Part shown: positions 63,889-64,000 of the stretch, one piece after another
How positions within the stretch are numbered: the first letter of the stretch is position 1
Layout of the letters: each line of letters starts with the position of its first letter
Origin: Streptacidiphilus rugosus AM-16
Lineage (GTDB): Bacteria > Actinomycetota > Actinomycetes > Streptomycetales > Streptomycetaceae
DNA: 64,000 nt
Direction of reading: 5' to 3'
Assembly: GCF_000744655.1 (NCBI RefSeq)
Contig: NZ_JQMJ01000004.1
Span: 310,001-374,000, forward strand
Made by a program: the position numbers and the translations under genes
Notes under the pieces: generated by a model
The model's database searches: none
Told to the model about the DNA's origin: nothing
What the model saw: only the letters and a program-made list of their open reading frames with translations

Positions 63889-64000
63889 CCGCGGTGTCAG
63901 CCGCTGAGGTGGCCGGATCCCCGGTCCCGCGCTTGGATCGAGGTGGCGGCACCCGCCGCGCCCCCGTCGCCCCCGTCGCCCCCGCGGAGTCGTCCCCCTC

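Noticed and set aside
63897..64000. Minus-strand open frame entering from the right edge and ending at 63897
   Set aside because: Its Gly/Asp repeats (GGD units) are low complexity and only 34 codons are visible, so a gene cannot be supported.
1..64000. tRNA, rRNA, transposase or integrase genes
   Set aside because: None were recognised on either strand, and no terminal inverted repeats with flanking duplications were seen.

Overview
The window is very GC-rich DNA (low-GC stretches occur only in a few intergenic gaps) with actinomycete codon bias, many GTG starts, Shine-Dalgarno sites of the GGAGG type and many apparently leaderless genes. Gene content (SepF-like protein, DUF6325/SHOCT pair, ECF42-DGPF pair, SoxR, LitR-type B12 regulator, DUF1876/DUF1918 stress proteins, GH87-like secreted enzyme) and a short intergenic repeat at 38221-38263 that resembles one common in Streptomyces all point to the family Streptomycetaceae (Streptomyces, Kitasatospora or Streptacidiphilus). 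I see no rRNA, tRNA, CRISPR, prophage or insertion sequence; this looks like chromosomal accessory or arm-proximal DNA.

Layout. 1-7.3 kb: small stress-type proteins, a HAD hydrolase, an ArsR-SRPBCC fusion regulator with its own operator, a fatty acyl-CoA ligase, a GNAT acetyltransferase and two paralogous secreted trypsin-like proteases. 7.4-11.1 kb: a 1189-residue secreted beta-helix glycoside hydrolase with repeated accessory domains. 11.1-18.4 kb: FMN reductase/TetR divergent pair, two large membrane proteins of cell-envelope type (DUF2142; GT39-like), an LCMT-type methyltransferase and a GAP family membrane protein. 18.5-22.3 kb: molybdate transporter modABC plus a HTH-TOBE regulator; ModC carries a repeat-built N-terminal extension. 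22.5-31.3 kb: MFS protein, SepF-like protein, SNF2 helicase with SWIM partner, DGPF protein with ECF42 sigma factor, GT2 glycosyltransferase. 31.5-38.1 kb: TetR-MFS efflux pair, a split transketolase divergent from soxR with a SoxR-like operator between them, PIG-L deacetylase, and PBP4-type carboxypeptidase.

38.3-52.5 kb is the most interesting part: a B12-dependent light-sensor type MerR regulator (LitR/CarH class) divergent from an SDR-DUF2867 protein, then a quinone oxidoreductase, an ECF sigma factor with a SnoaL tail, a DNA photolyase, a DoxX-like protein and a beta-carbonic anhydrase; converging on these is a five-gene operon (FAD oxidoreductase, DUF1365, two different CFA/UfaA1-like methyltransferases, DUF1295) in which every junction is a 4-nt start/stop overlap. 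Its gene order matches the Rv0449c-Rv0446c block beside sigK in Mycobacterium tuberculosis with one methyltransferase added, and its upstream region has CCATCC-N15-CCGAAT, which resembles the SigK promoter. Together this reads as a light/photo-oxidative stress module coupling DNA repair with fatty-acyl chain modification.

52.7-64 kb: Gfo/Idh/MocA oxidoreductase, small unknown proteins, an ATP-grasp protein, a PlsC-like acyltransferase with an SDR, a three-gene ABC-2 exporter operon, and a dormancy-type stress cluster (phosphoribosyltransferase-hydrolase fusion with an apparent frameshift, DUF1918, OsmC, DUF1876) with a DevR/OsdR-like box. All functions are inferred from sequence motifs read by eye; no database search was run.
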